NCBI GenBank assembly: GCA_025352995.1
Contig: JANXRN010000176.1
Span: 1-40,908 of the forward strand
Source: Acetobacteraceae bacterium
GTDB taxonomy: Bacteria > Pseudomonadota > Alphaproteobacteria > Acetobacterales > Acetobacteraceae
DNA length: 40,908 nt
Reading direction: 5' to 3'
The notes beneath the pieces were generated by a model that was not told where the DNA came from, searched no databases, and was given only the letters and a program-made list of their open reading frames with translations. Made by a program: the position numbers and the translations under genes. Positions within the stretch are counted from its first letter, which is position 1, and every line of letters starts with the position of its first letter. Of the stretch, positions 16,164 to 24,017 are shown piece by piece.

Positions 16164-16210
16164 TCACTATATGTGGCGCATCCATGCGTTGCGCACACTA
16201 GATGAGGTAG
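16164..16210. promoter_or_regulatory. NrdR box pair upstream of nrdA
   Basis: TCACTATATGTGGCGC (16164-16179) and ACACTAGATGAGGTAG (16195-16210) match the NrdR consensus acaCwAtATaTwGtgt at about 11 and 10 of 16 positions. Their starts are 31 bp apart, identical to the spacing at nrdB. They lie about 95-140 bp upstream of the nrdA start, in an otherwise uncoded leader. Assignment rests on the paired spacing plus the nrd context. Confidence 0.6.
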
Positions 16211-16463
16211 GTGCCACCCTTTCTTCACATGGCTGGCAAGAACGAAAGGGAAACTTAGCGCGCGCGCGTCAGGCGGCCAAGGGGGGCAAGCCAAGTTGTC
16301 CCCAGGATTCACGTTCTTAACCGACAGATGGATTCGGCATTAATCGCCGGTAAGCTCCCCAGCCAACGGCCAGGGAAAACCCGTCGGAAAGTTTTTGTTC
16401 TTTTTGGTAACTGCCCAGGTTCTCCCTGGACCGTACCGCAGGAAGACTAACGCCAAGAAAGCA
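16211..16463. other. non-coding leader upstream of nrdA with a decayed element fragment
   Basis: The stretch from the nrdA start to the aminotransferase stop (16069-16637) has no convincing gene. It holds the NrdR box pair, about 140 bp without recognisable structure, and a decayed copy of the right half of the repeat family at about 16355-16405 (GCCAACGGCCAGGG core, then GGAAAGTTTTTGTTCTTTTTGG). The intact element 3 follows. Frames through this region give only low-complexity peptides from the A/T tracts. Confidence 0.6.
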
Positions 16464-16597
16464 CTTCTTTTTTTAAAAAAAGGAGCAAAAAAACTTTACC
16501 ACTTTGGTTCCGCGCGCTCCGCTGTTGCGGGGGAGGCACGCCAACGGGAAGGAATGGATAAAAAGTTTTTTTGGTTCTTTTTGTTCACAAAAAGAAC
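16464..16597 (+). repeat. paired-palindrome element 3 (variant left arm)
   Basis: The left palindrome at 16464-16485 is a variant (CTTCTTTTTTT / AAAAAAAGGAG, lacking the usual GTGAAC centre). It is followed by CAAAAAAACTTTACCAC, a weakly self-complementary core with GCGCGCTCCGC, then AAAAAGTTTTTTTGG and the right palindrome 16574-16597. The tail CTGCTTGCCTT matches element 4. Unlike the other copies, its left arm is not next to a stop codon; its right arm lies 40 bp beyond the aminotransferase stop. Confidence 0.75.
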
Positions 16598-16637
16598 TGC
16601 TTGCCTTCTGACTTTTCCTGACTTTGAGTCTTTCCTG

Positions 16638-17834
16638 TCAGCTAGCCAAGAAATCCATCGCCGCCCCCACCCCGCCCGCGGTGTGCGGCACGCCGGCAAT
16701 CCGCAGCGCCATTTCCACCGCGCCCAAGGTGCCAAGCACCATCGGCTCATTCAGATCGCCGAGATGGCCGATGCGGAACACTTTGCCATTGAGCTTGCCG
16801 AGCCCGCCGCCGAGCGAAACATTGAAGCGCCCGGCGCAGATTTTGCGAATGGCCTCGGCATCGTGCCCGTCGGGCAGTAGCACTGCGGTGACCGAGTTCG
16901 ATTCGCGGGTTTTGTTGCGGCAGAACAGTTCCGGCCCGTTATTGCCCGACCAGTGCCGCACGCAGCGGCGGACCGCTTCGGCGAGGCGGGCATGGCGGGC
17001 GAACACCTCATCAAGCCCTTCCTCGTCAATCAGTCGGATCGATTCGCGCAAGCCGAAGAACTGGTTGGTCGGCACAGTGCCGATAAAGCTGCGCTGCTTC
17101 CTCGCCGACATCGCCTTCCAGCTGAAATAATGCTTGGGCAGGGTGGAGGTTTCGGACGCCGCCATCGCCTTGTCGGACACGCCGGTGAACGCCATGCCGG
17201 TTGGCAGCATCAGCCCTTTCTGGCTGCCACCGACCACCACGTCGATCTTCCATTCATCCATCCGAAGATCGATGCAGCCGAGCGACGAAATCGTGTCGAC
17301 CAGCAGCAAGGCCGGGTGGCCGGCCGCATCCATCGCGTCGCGGATCGCATCAACCGGCAGGAACATACCGGTCGAGGTTTCGTTCTGCACCACGCAGACC
17401 GCCTTGATGGCATGGGCGGTGTCGGCCGCGAGTGCGGCGCCGAGGGCTGCGATATCAATCCCGTCACGCCAGTCGCAGGCCAATTTTTGCACCGTCAGGC
17501 CAACGTCGCGCATCATGCCGGACCAGCTATCGGAAAACACCCCGGTTTCCGGCACCAGCACGGTATCGCCAGCCGACAGCACGTTCACCACGGCAGCTTC
17601 CCAGGCGGCATGGCCGGACCCGGTATACATGAACATGTTCTGCTTGGTTTTCATGATGCGCAAAATGCCGTCCCAGCATTCGTCGTAGAGCTTCATGAAT
17701 TCCGGCGTGTGGAAATCCACCGCGTGATGGCCGATCGCGTGGAGGATCGATTCGGGGATATTGGTCGGGCCTGGATTGGCAAAAAACAGACGGCCGCGGG
17801 GCTTCTTGGTGGCGGCTTGGACGGTATCGGGCAT
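16638..17834 (-). CDS. class V aminotransferase, serine-glyoxylate/alanine-glyoxylate type
   Basis: A 398-residue PLP enzyme of fold type I. The PLP lysine is Lys206 in VVVGGSQKGLMLPTG. Other family landmarks are LFFANPGPTNIPESI near the N-terminus, YTGSGHAAWEAAVVNVLSAGD, the aspartate region LLLVDTISSLGCIDLRMDEW and the C-terminal FRIGHLGDLNE. Members move the amino group between serine or alanine and glyoxylate, or between related substrates, in glyoxylate disposal or the serine cycle. The exact donor cannot be read from sequence. ATG 17834 has GAGGAAAA 8 bases upstream. It stands alone, divergent from the SNF2 gene. Confidence 0.92.
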   Translation of the reverse strand: MPDTVQAATKKPRGRLFFANPGPTNIPESILHAIGHHAVDFHTPEFMKLYDECWDGILRIMKTKQNMFMYTGSGHAAWEAAVVNVLSAGDTVLVPETGVFSDSWSGMMRDVGLTVQKLACDWRDGIDIAALGAALAADTAHAIKAVCVVQNETSTGMFLPVDAIRDAMDAAGHPALLLVDTISSLGCIDLRMDEWKIDVVVGGSQKGLMLPTGMAFTGVSDKAMAASETSTLPKHYFSWKAMSARKQRSFIGTVPTNQFFGLRESIRLIDEEGLDEVFARHARLAEAVRRCVRHWSGNNGPELFCRNKTRESNSVTAVLLPDGHDAEAIRKICAGRFNVSLGGGLGKLNGKVFRIGHLGDLNEPMVLGTLGAVEMALRIAGVPHTAGGVGAAMDFLAS

Positions 17835-17945
17835 TGGGTCGTTTTCCTCAGGCGATTTCGCCCTAGGTTACTGCCGGGGCACAAGCCTGGCAAATTCGGC
17901 ATCGCCCGCTTTGGCGACTCGCGCGGCCCGCGCCAAACTGTGCCC

Positions 17946-20609
17946 GTGACGGATGATCCGCGAACTTACTCGGGCGCAAATCTCGGCCCCCTTCTGCGCC
18001 TCACCCCGCACGGGCAGTTGCGGCTGGACAAGGCTGGCGACGCGTATGCCCGGCTTGAGGCAGCTTTCGCCGCTGGCAGTGGCACGGGATTGCTGGCCCT
18101 GTGCGCCGCCGATTTAGGGTCCGACTTGCCGCCAGCGCTGGTCTGGTGGCGCGATTTCGCCAACCTCTATCTCGCCGCGATTTGTTTGCTGGGGGAAGCG
18201 CCCGGCGCACCGCCGCCGCCGTCGGATGCCGCGCTTGCCACACTGGTACTGACTGCGCCGATGATGCCGGGGGCCGAATATATTACTACCGACATGCTGC
18301 GTCGCCACTGGGTCGACCTGGATGCAGCCTTTGCCGCCGCCCTTGTGGGCAAGGATCGGCAGGCGGTGATGACCGCGCTGAACCCGGCATGGAACCTGGT
18401 CGGGCGGGTTCATTTCAATTTAGCCGAAAACCGCCGCGACCCCGATCTGCCTTTTGCCTTCATGGCAACTTACACAACTTCTTTGTCGGCCGCGGCGCGC
18501 GCCCAGCATGTCCCGCTCGGCCAGGCGATGCGTGACTATGCCGGCCCAGCCAATCGCGCCCGGCTGCTGGCGCTGTTGCAGCCGGTGCAGCGCGCGGCTG
18601 AAAGCTGCGACTGGTTGCGCGCGATGGTGGAGGGTGGAGAGATTTTCCACCCGCTGCGCTGGACTGCGCCCGAGGCCGGGCGCTTGCTTGCCAGCGCCGG
18701 AGACCTGGAGCGCGCCGGGGTGGTGTTGCGCATGCCGGCCAACTGGCGCGCCAGCCGGCCACTGCGCCCGAAAGTCGCGGCTTCCATCGGCGACAACCGA
18801 CCGTCGCGGGTTGGGCTCGACGGGCTGATGGATTTCCGCATGGAAGTCACGCTTGACGGTGATCCGCTGACCACCGGCGAAATAGCTGACCTGCTGGCCG
18901 GGACGGATGGGCTGGTGCTGCTGCGCGGACACTGGGTGGAGGTCGATCGCGCCCGGCTCGCCAAAACCATGGATGCGTTCAAGCGTGCCGAGGATTTGGC
19001 CGCCCGTGACCAACTGACCTTCGCCGAGGCCATGCGGATGCTGGCGGGCACGGCGCTGACCGCGGATGCCGAAGCTGCGACGAACGCGGATTGGGCGTCG
19101 GTGACCGCTGGACCGTGGCTTGCTGAAGCGCTCCACGCGCTGCGCGCAGCCGACGGCGACATCGATCCCGGCCCGGCGCTGCACGCGACATTGCGGCCCT
19201 ATCAGAAATCCGGCGTGCGATGGCTGCATCTGCTGGCCGAGCTTGGCCTGGGCGCCTGCCTCGCTGACGATATGGGACTGGGCAAGACCATCCAGGTGCT
19301 GTCGTTGCTGCTGGTGCGCCAGAAAGGTCCGAACCTGCTGGTCGCGCCTGCATCTTTGCTGGCCAACTGGCAGGCGGAAATCGCCCGCTTTGCGCCCGGC
19401 CTAAAAGCACGGACCGTGCATCCGTCGGTGATGCCAGCCGAAGAACTGCGGGGGCTGACGCAGGCGGATTTCGACGATTTCGATCTCATCATCACCAGCT
19501 ATGGCGGGTTGCTGCGCATTCCGGCGCTGGCGAAGGCCGCGTGGCGCCTGGTGGTGCTGGATGAAGCGCAAGCGATCAAGAACGCGGGCAGCAAGCAGAC
19601 CCGGGCCGCCAAGGCGTTGCGGGCCGAAGCCCGCATCGCGCTGACCGGCACCCCGGTGGAAAACCATCTCGGCGATCTCTGGTCGATTTTCGACTTCATC
19701 AATCCGGGATTGCTCGGCACCGCCAAACAGTTCGCCGGACATGTCAAAGCCCTGGCCAAGCGCGCCCATAATCCCTATGGGCCGATGCGGGCGCTCGTCG
19801 GGCCTTATATTCTGCGGCGGATGAAGACCGATCGCGCGGTGATCGCCGATCTGCCCGACAAGACCGAAATGGTCGCGCATTGCCATCTCAGCCGCAAACA
19901 GGCCGCCTTGTATGAGCGAACAGTGGCTGATCTCGCGGATGCGTTGGCAGATGCCGGCGGCATGGCGCGGCGCGGGGTGGTGCTGGCGACGCTGATGCGG
20001 CTGAAGCAGATTTGCAATCATCCCTCGCACTGGCTGGGTGACGATGGCTGGGCGGAAGCTGATAGCGGAAAGCTTACGCGTTTGCGGGAAATCGCCGAAG
20101 TCGTTGCCGCACGCCAGGAGAAAATGCTGGTGTTCACCCAGTTCAAGGAAATGACCGCGCCATTGTCGCGGCTGCTCGCCGGGATTTTCGGGCGGCCCGG
20201 GCTGGTGCTGCATGGGGCCGTTGCGGTCAAGGATCGTCGCGCGCTGGTTGATGCCTTCCAGTCCGATGACGGGCCGCCGTTTTTTGTGCTGTCGTTGAAG
20301 GCAGGCGGCGCTGGTTTGAATTTGACCGCCGCAAGCCATGTTGTGCATTTCGACCGCTGGTGGAACCCGGCGGTGGAGAACCAGGCCACCGACCGCGCCT
20401 TTCGCATCGGCCAGAAGCGTAATGTTGTGGTGCATAAATTCAGTTGCCTTGGCACGATCGAGGAAAAAATCGCCAAGATGATCGCTGACAAGCAGATGCT
20501 GTCCGATGAAGTGCTCGCCGGTGGGGGTGAAATCAGCCTGACCGAACTCAACGACAGCGCGCTCTTGCAGTTGGTGGCGCTCGATATCAACGCAGCCTTG
20601 AAGGACTAG
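17946..20609 (+). CDS. SNF2/SWI2-family DEAD-like helicase
   Basis: About 887 residues from GTG 17946 (GTG 17940 also possible). The open frame runs far upstream to 16953, but that part is antisense to the aminotransferase. The N-terminal ~420 residues resemble the accessory region of bacterial SNF2 proteins. The motor follows: RPYQKSGVRWL, Walker A DDMGLGKT (Lys447), DEAQ box (539-542), LTGTPVENHLGDLWSIFDF, and motif VI QATDRAFRIGQKR (from 813). It should be a double-stranded-DNA translocase that remodels protein-DNA or RNA polymerase complexes; the true substrate is unknown. The SWIM-domain gene follows after 4 bp, a recurring partner. Confidence 0.93.
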   Translation: MTDDPRTYSGANLGPLLRLTPHGQLRLDKAGDAYARLEAAFAAGSGTGLLALCAADLGSDLPPALVWWRDFANLYLAAICLLGEAPGAPPPPSDAALATLVLTAPMMPGAEYITTDMLRRHWVDLDAAFAAALVGKDRQAVMTALNPAWNLVGRVHFNLAENRRDPDLPFAFMATYTTSLSAAARAQHVPLGQAMRDYAGPANRARLLALLQPVQRAAESCDWLRAMVEGGEIFHPLRWTAPEAGRLLASAGDLERAGVVLRMPANWRASRPLRPKVAASIGDNRPSRVGLDGLMDFRMEVTLDGDPLTTGEIADLLAGTDGLVLLRGHWVEVDRARLAKTMDAFKRAEDLAARDQLTFAEAMRMLAGTALTADAEAATNADWASVTAGPWLAEALHALRAADGDIDPGPALHATLRPYQKSGVRWLHLLAELGLGACLADDMGLGKTIQVLSLLLVRQKGPNLLVAPASLLANWQAEIARFAPGLKARTVHPSVMPAEELRGLTQADFDDFDLIITSYGGLLRIPALAKAAWRLVVLDEAQAIKNAGSKQTRAAKALRAEARIALTGTPVENHLGDLWSIFDFINPGLLGTAKQFAGHVKALAKRAHNPYGPMRALVGPYILRRMKTDRAVIADLPDKTEMVAHCHLSRKQAALYERTVADLADALADAGGMARRGVVLATLMRLKQICNHPSHWLGDDGWAEADSGKLTRLREIAEVVAARQEKMLVFTQFKEMTAPLSRLLAGIFGRPGLVLHGAVAVKDRRALVDAFQSDDGPPFFVLSLKAGGAGLNLTAASHVVHFDRWWNPAVENQATDRAFRIGQKRNVVVHKFSCLGTIEEKIAKMIADKQMLSDEVLAGGGEISLTELNDSALLQLVALDINAALKD

Positions 20610-20613
20610 GGCG

Positions 20614-21438
20614 ATGACATTTGGCTATCGCGACTACGTAACTGTTGCGGACAAGCGTGCCAACGCCGAACGGGAAGTCGCCCGCCGGCGCAAGACCGGT
20701 GAGAAACTTGATCCGGTGGTGCTGGAAAAACGTGCCCTTGCCACAAGTTTCTGGGGCAAGGCGTGGTGCGACAATTTGGAATCCTACAAGGATTTTGAAT
20801 ATCGCCTCAATCGTGGGCGCAGCTATGTGCGCAATGGCGCGGTCATCGACCTCCAGATCGTCGGTGGCGTCATCACCGGGCTGGTGAGCGGGTCGGAGGT
20901 TTACAAGGTCAAGATCGTCATTGGTCCGGTCGCACCCAAGGAATGGCAGGCGATCCGCCGTGACTGCGTCGGCAGTGTGGCTTCGATGATTGAGCTGCTG
21001 CAGGGCAAATTGTCCCAGCCGGTGATGGAACGCATCTGCCGCCATGATCACGGCCTGTTTCCGCGGCCGAAAGAAATCGTCTTCAAGTGCGATTGTTACG
21101 ACTGGGCCGATATGTGCAAGCATGTCGCGGCGGTGATGTATGGCGTTGGGCACCGGCTTGATTGCGATCCGGCGCTGATTTTTGCGCTGCGCAAGGTCAG
21201 CCCCGATGATCTGATCGCCGCGCTTGATGCGGGCCCGGCGGCAGCAGTTCCGGCGCCGACACGGGTTCTCGCAACCGATGACATTGCGGCGTTGTTTGGC
21301 CTGGACATGGCGGCGCCCGCGGAACCGGTCGCCAGGCCGAAGCGCGCCATCGCCAAGCAGGTTCCCAAGCAAGCGAGCGTCAAGACTGTGAAGCCGGGCC
21401 GAACCAAGCTAAGACCGGTCAACTCCAAGACCCTATGA
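20614..21438 (+). CDS. SWIM zinc-finger protein, partner of SNF2 helicase
   Basis: A 274-residue protein with the SWIM motif CDCYDWADMCKH (Cys159, Cys161, Cys168, His170), a zinc finger thought to bind DNA or protein. Upstream is the family-typical SFWGKAWCDNLESYKDFEYRLNRGRSYVRNGAV. The C-terminus (from about 240) is very rich in Lys, Arg and Ala with PKQASVK-like repeats, suggesting non-specific nucleic acid binding. It starts 4 bp after the SNF2 stop. SNF2-SWIM pairs are widespread in bacteria; their role is not firmly known. Confidence 0.9.
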   Translation: MTFGYRDYVTVADKRANAEREVARRRKTGEKLDPVVLEKRALATSFWGKAWCDNLESYKDFEYRLNRGRSYVRNGAVIDLQIVGGVITGLVSGSEVYKVKIVIGPVAPKEWQAIRRDCVGSVASMIELLQGKLSQPVMERICRHDHGLFPRPKEIVFKCDCYDWADMCKHVAAVMYGVGHRLDCDPALIFALRKVSPDDLIAALDAGPAAAVPAPTRVLATDDIAALFGLDMAAPAEPVARPKRAIAKQVPKQASVKTVKPGRTKLRPVNSKTL

Positions 21439-21445
21439 GGTAAAA

Positions 21446-22585
21446 ATGACGACCGAAAATCACGCGACCGGCCTGCAACTGCGTTCGCTGGTGAAATCCA
21501 GCGGCGTGCTGGAACTTTCCCTGGCCAAAGTCGCGACCGCCACCCCCACCGAAGATGAAGTGGTGGTGCGGGTCGAAGGATCGCCGATCAACCCTTCCGA
21601 TCTCGGGTTGCTACTCGGCGCTGCGGACATGGCGACCGCCAAGGTCACCGGCACTGCCGCCCACCCGGTGCTGACCGCCAGCATTCCGCCCGGCCTGATG
21701 CGCGCCATGGCCGGCCGGGTGGATGACAGCATGCCGGTTGGCAATGAAGGCGCCGGCACCGTGGTTGCCGCTGGCGCCAACGCCCAGGCGCTGATTGGCA
21801 AGAAAGTCGCGATCCTGGGCGGTGCGATGTATGCGCAATATCGCGTCATGGCGGCAGCCCAATGTTTGGTGCTGCCCGACGGCACCAGCGCGGCCGAAGG
21901 CGCGTCCTGCTTCGTCAATCCGCTGACCGCGCTCGGCATGGTCGGCACCATGCGGCGCGAAAACCATACCGCCCTGGTGCATACCGCAGCGGCCTCCAAT
22001 CTCGGGCAAATGCTCAATAAAATCTGCCTCGAAGATGGGGTTGGTCTGGTCAATGTGGTGCGCAGTGCTGAACAGGCAGCCTTGCTGCGCGGCATCGGCG
22101 CCCAGCATGTCGTCAATTCCAGCGAACCAAGCTTCATGGATGATCTGATCAAGGCGTTGATCGCCACCGGTGCGACCCTCGCCTTCGATGCGATCGGCGG
22201 TGGCAAGCTTGCCGGGCAAATCCTGACGGCGATGGAGGCGGCGGCCAACGCGACCGCCAAGACCTATAGTCGCTACGGTTCGACGACCTACAAGCAGGTT
22301 TATATTTATGGCGGGCTGAATACGGCAGCGACCGAGCTCAATCGCGGCTTCGGCATGGCCTGGGGCCTCGGCGGCTGGCTGCTGACCCCATACCTCGTCA
22401 AAATCGGTCAAGGCGAGGTCGCCAAGATGCATGCCCGCGTCGTCGCCGGCCTCAAAACCACCTTCGCCAGCCACTATACCGGCGAATTGTCGCTTGCCGA
22501 AACGCTCCAGCTCGACAAGGTCGCGCTCTATAATCGGCGCGCCACCGGGGAGAAGTTCCTGATCAACCCGACCAAGGGCATGTGA
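21446..22585 (+). CDS. zinc-type alcohol dehydrogenase-like/quinone oxidoreductase (MDR superfamily)
   Basis: A 379-residue medium-chain dehydrogenase/reductase. The N-terminal GroES-like part has DEVVVRVEGSPINPSDLG and PVGNEGAGTVVAAG; the Rossmann part has a nucleotide-binding stretch TALVHTAAASNLGQMLNKIC and LAFDAIGGGKLAGQIL. No catalytic-zinc ligand pattern is apparent, so it fits the zinc-free NAD(P)H:quinone oxidoreductase branch. The alanine-rich AASNLGQM replaces the usual GxGxxG. The substrate is unknown. It begins 7 bp after the SWIM gene and may be co-transcribed with the pair. Confidence 0.85.
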   Translation: MTTENHATGLQLRSLVKSSGVLELSLAKVATATPTEDEVVVRVEGSPINPSDLGLLLGAADMATAKVTGTAAHPVLTASIPPGLMRAMAGRVDDSMPVGNEGAGTVVAAGANAQALIGKKVAILGGAMYAQYRVMAAAQCLVLPDGTSAAEGASCFVNPLTALGMVGTMRRENHTALVHTAAASNLGQMLNKICLEDGVGLVNVVRSAEQAALLRGIGAQHVVNSSEPSFMDDLIKALIATGATLAFDAIGGGKLAGQILTAMEAAANATAKTYSRYGSTTYKQVYIYGGLNTAATELNRGFGMAWGLGGWLLTPYLVKIGQGEVAKMHARVVAGLKTTFASHYTGELSLAETLQLDKVALYNRRATGEKFLINPTKGM

Positions 22586-22590
22586 TTTTC

Positions 22591-22632
22591 TTGACATTGG
22601 CACCTTAACTGACTAGTTAGAGCACTAGTCAG
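22591..22632 (+). promoter_or_regulatory. sigma70-like promoter with overlapping operator of the toxin-antitoxin pair
   Basis: TTGACA (22591-22596) is a consensus -35 box, with TAGTTA (22614-22619) 17 bases later as a weak -10. A perfect 9-bp inverted repeat, CTGACTAGT (22609-22617) and ACTAGTCAG (22624-22632) with a 6-bp spacer, covers the -10. Each arm also contains the self-palindrome ACTAGT. A bound dimer would block the polymerase, fitting autoregulation by the antitoxin encoded just downstream. Confidence 0.75.
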
Positions 22633-22647
22633 ATGAGGATTTGTGTC

Positions 22648-22905
22648 TTGAACGCTTGGTCGGTGCAGGACGCTAAGGCCCGTTTCAGCGAATTCCTCGA
22701 TACCTGCATCGCCGAAGGGCCGCAGATCGTCACCAAGCGGGGCGCGGGGGCGGCGGTGTTGGTGCCGCTCCCCGAATGGGAACGGCTGCAACGGACCGCG
22801 CGCCCGAGCTTGAAGGAACTTTTGCTCGCCCCCAGCCCGCGCGGTGATCTCGATCTGCCGGCACGCGGTGGGCGGCACCGCCGGGCGCCGGAGGCTTTGG
22901 ACTAA
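22648..22905 (+). CDS. Phd/YefM-family antitoxin
   Basis: An 85-residue antitoxin. I choose TTG 22648 because GAGG lies 9 bases upstream and the protein then begins NAWSVQDAKARFSEFLDTC, the Phd/YefM N-terminal fold. ATG 22633 is in frame but sits on the edge of the operator and lacks a Shine-Dalgarno. The N-terminal half (about 1-50, IVTKRGAGAAVLVPLPEWERL) should dimerise and bind the upstream inverted repeat. The basic, Pro-rich tail should wrap the toxin. The PIN toxin follows after 6 bp. Confidence 0.88.
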   Translation: MNAWSVQDAKARFSEFLDTCIAEGPQIVTKRGAGAAVLVPLPEWERLQRTARPSLKELLLAPSPRGDLDLPARGGRHRRAPEALD

Positions 22906-22911
22906 TCTTGC

Positions 22912-23325
22912 GTGTATTTGCTCGACACCAATGTCGTGTCCGAACTGCGGAAAACCCGTCCGCATGGCGCGGTGCTGGCATGGATCGGCCGGGTCGCCGA
23001 CGCCGATTTGCATATATCTTCTGTCACCATCGGCGAAATTCAGGCGGGGATCGAGATGACCCGTGTCCAGGACAAAATCCGCGCCGCAGAAATCGAATTC
23101 TGGCTCGACCAGGTGGCCGCGACCTACAATATTCTGCCCATGGACGCCCGTGCCTTCCGCGCCTGGGCCAAGCTGATGCATCGGCAATCGGCGCAATTGA
23201 TCGAAGACGCGATGATCGCGGCCACCGCGATGGTGCATGGGCTGACAGTCGTTACCCGCAACATGCGGGATTTCGAGCAGTTGGGCGTGCGGTGTTTCGA
23301 TCCGTTCAAGCAGCCGGCCAACTGA
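22912..23325 (+). CDS. vapC: PIN-domain ribonuclease toxin VapC (FitB-like)
   Basis: A 137-residue PIN-domain protein from GTG 22912. Acidic metal-binding positions are Asp5 (YLLDTNVVSEL), Glu42 (TIGEIQAGI), Asp99 (IEDAMIAATA) and Asp120 (VTRNMRDF). The TIGEIQAGIE segment is typical of the FitB branch. VapC toxins cut specific RNAs, often tRNA, when freed from the antitoxin. A Phd-type antitoxin with a PIN toxin is a common hybrid pairing. The 3' end overlaps the convergent DUF1643 gene by 20 bp. Confidence 0.92.
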   Translation: MYLLDTNVVSELRKTRPHGAVLAWIGRVADADLHISSVTIGEIQAGIEMTRVQDKIRAAEIEFWLDQVAATYNILPMDARAFRAWAKLMHRQSAQLIEDAMIAATAMVHGLTVVTRNMRDFEQLGVRCFDPFKQPAN

Positions 23326-23842
23326 TCGGCCGCAAGATCTCGGGCAGATAAAGCGGGTGCACCGGCACGCCGTGCTTGGATAGTCGCAGCATTTTCAGGG
23401 CAATCCCGGCCTGCCGCAGGGTCGCGCACACCGTATCGGCATGCACCTGCAAGCCCTTCGGCAACTGCCCATGGGCCACCACTGTCACATCGGCATCGCG
23501 CGCCATGCCGATGATGGCGTCGATATTGCCTGGCCCCACCGGATCATCCACCCCAAGCAACGCCATTTTGTCGGTGGCGCGATAGGCGCAGACATTGCCG
23601 ACATAAAGCCGCCCATAGCCCCAGGCGCGGGCGAAGCGCATCGCCTTGGCAACTGTCGGGTCGTTGACCTGCTCATCAGCGGTGCTCGGGTTCATCATCA
23701 CGAACAACGCCGATTTCAGGCCGGCATCCCAGGTGCGGCTGAGGGTGAACCGATAGCGCCGACAGTCGGAAAACTGCGCCACCGACACCACATCGGCCGC
23801 CAGCGCGTGCCGCACTTTGCCGCCAGGATCGTGATCTTTCAT
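23306..23842 (-). CDS. DUF1643 family protein
   Basis: A 178-residue cytoplasmic protein if it starts at ATG 23842; in-frame ATGs at 23860 and 23923 are possible and none has a strong ribosome binding site. The diagnostic segment is ALFVMMNPSTADEQVNDPTVAKAMRFARAWGYGRLYVGNVCAYRATD, seen here in pieces as MMNPSTAD, DPTV and GNVCAYRAT. The function of DUF1643 is not established; members often sit near mobile or defence genes. It is convergent with and overlaps vapC. Confidence 0.85.
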   Translation of the reverse strand: MKDHDPGGKVRHALAADVVSVAQFSDCRRYRFTLSRTWDAGLKSALFVMMNPSTADEQVNDPTVAKAMRFARAWGYGRLYVGNVCAYRATDKMALLGVDDPVGPGNIDAIIGMARDADVTVVAHGQLPKGLQVHADTVCATLRQAGIALKMLRLSKHGVPVHPLYLPEILRPISWPAA

Positions 23843-24017
23843 GCGCCGGTGATGGCGCATCCCCGACCGGCGTGCAAGCGACAAGGCCGGCGGCGTGAAA
23901 GGGACCCGCAAAAATTTTGCCATTCATGTCATACGGGTGCGCAGGCCGTGTGCCAGTCGGCCTTGGCACCCAAATGGGGCAGGGCTACACTTTGCCCTTC
24001 ATCTGGAGGCCGCGCCC

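Noticed and set aside
16395-16880. Lys-rich 161-residue frame upstream of nrdA
   Set aside because: It reads through element 3 and then antisense to the aminotransferase; no ribosome binding site and no conserved domain.
16953-17945. 331-residue N-terminal extension of the SNF2 frame
   Set aside because: It lies wholly opposite the well-supported aminotransferase, has antisense composition, and SNF2 homology begins only after about 17946.
23908-23920. Short palindrome GCAAAAATTTTGC near the dehydrogenase leader
   Set aside because: It is a single short A/T tract that also falls in a possible upstream start region of the DUF1643 gene; nothing else supports a regulatory role.
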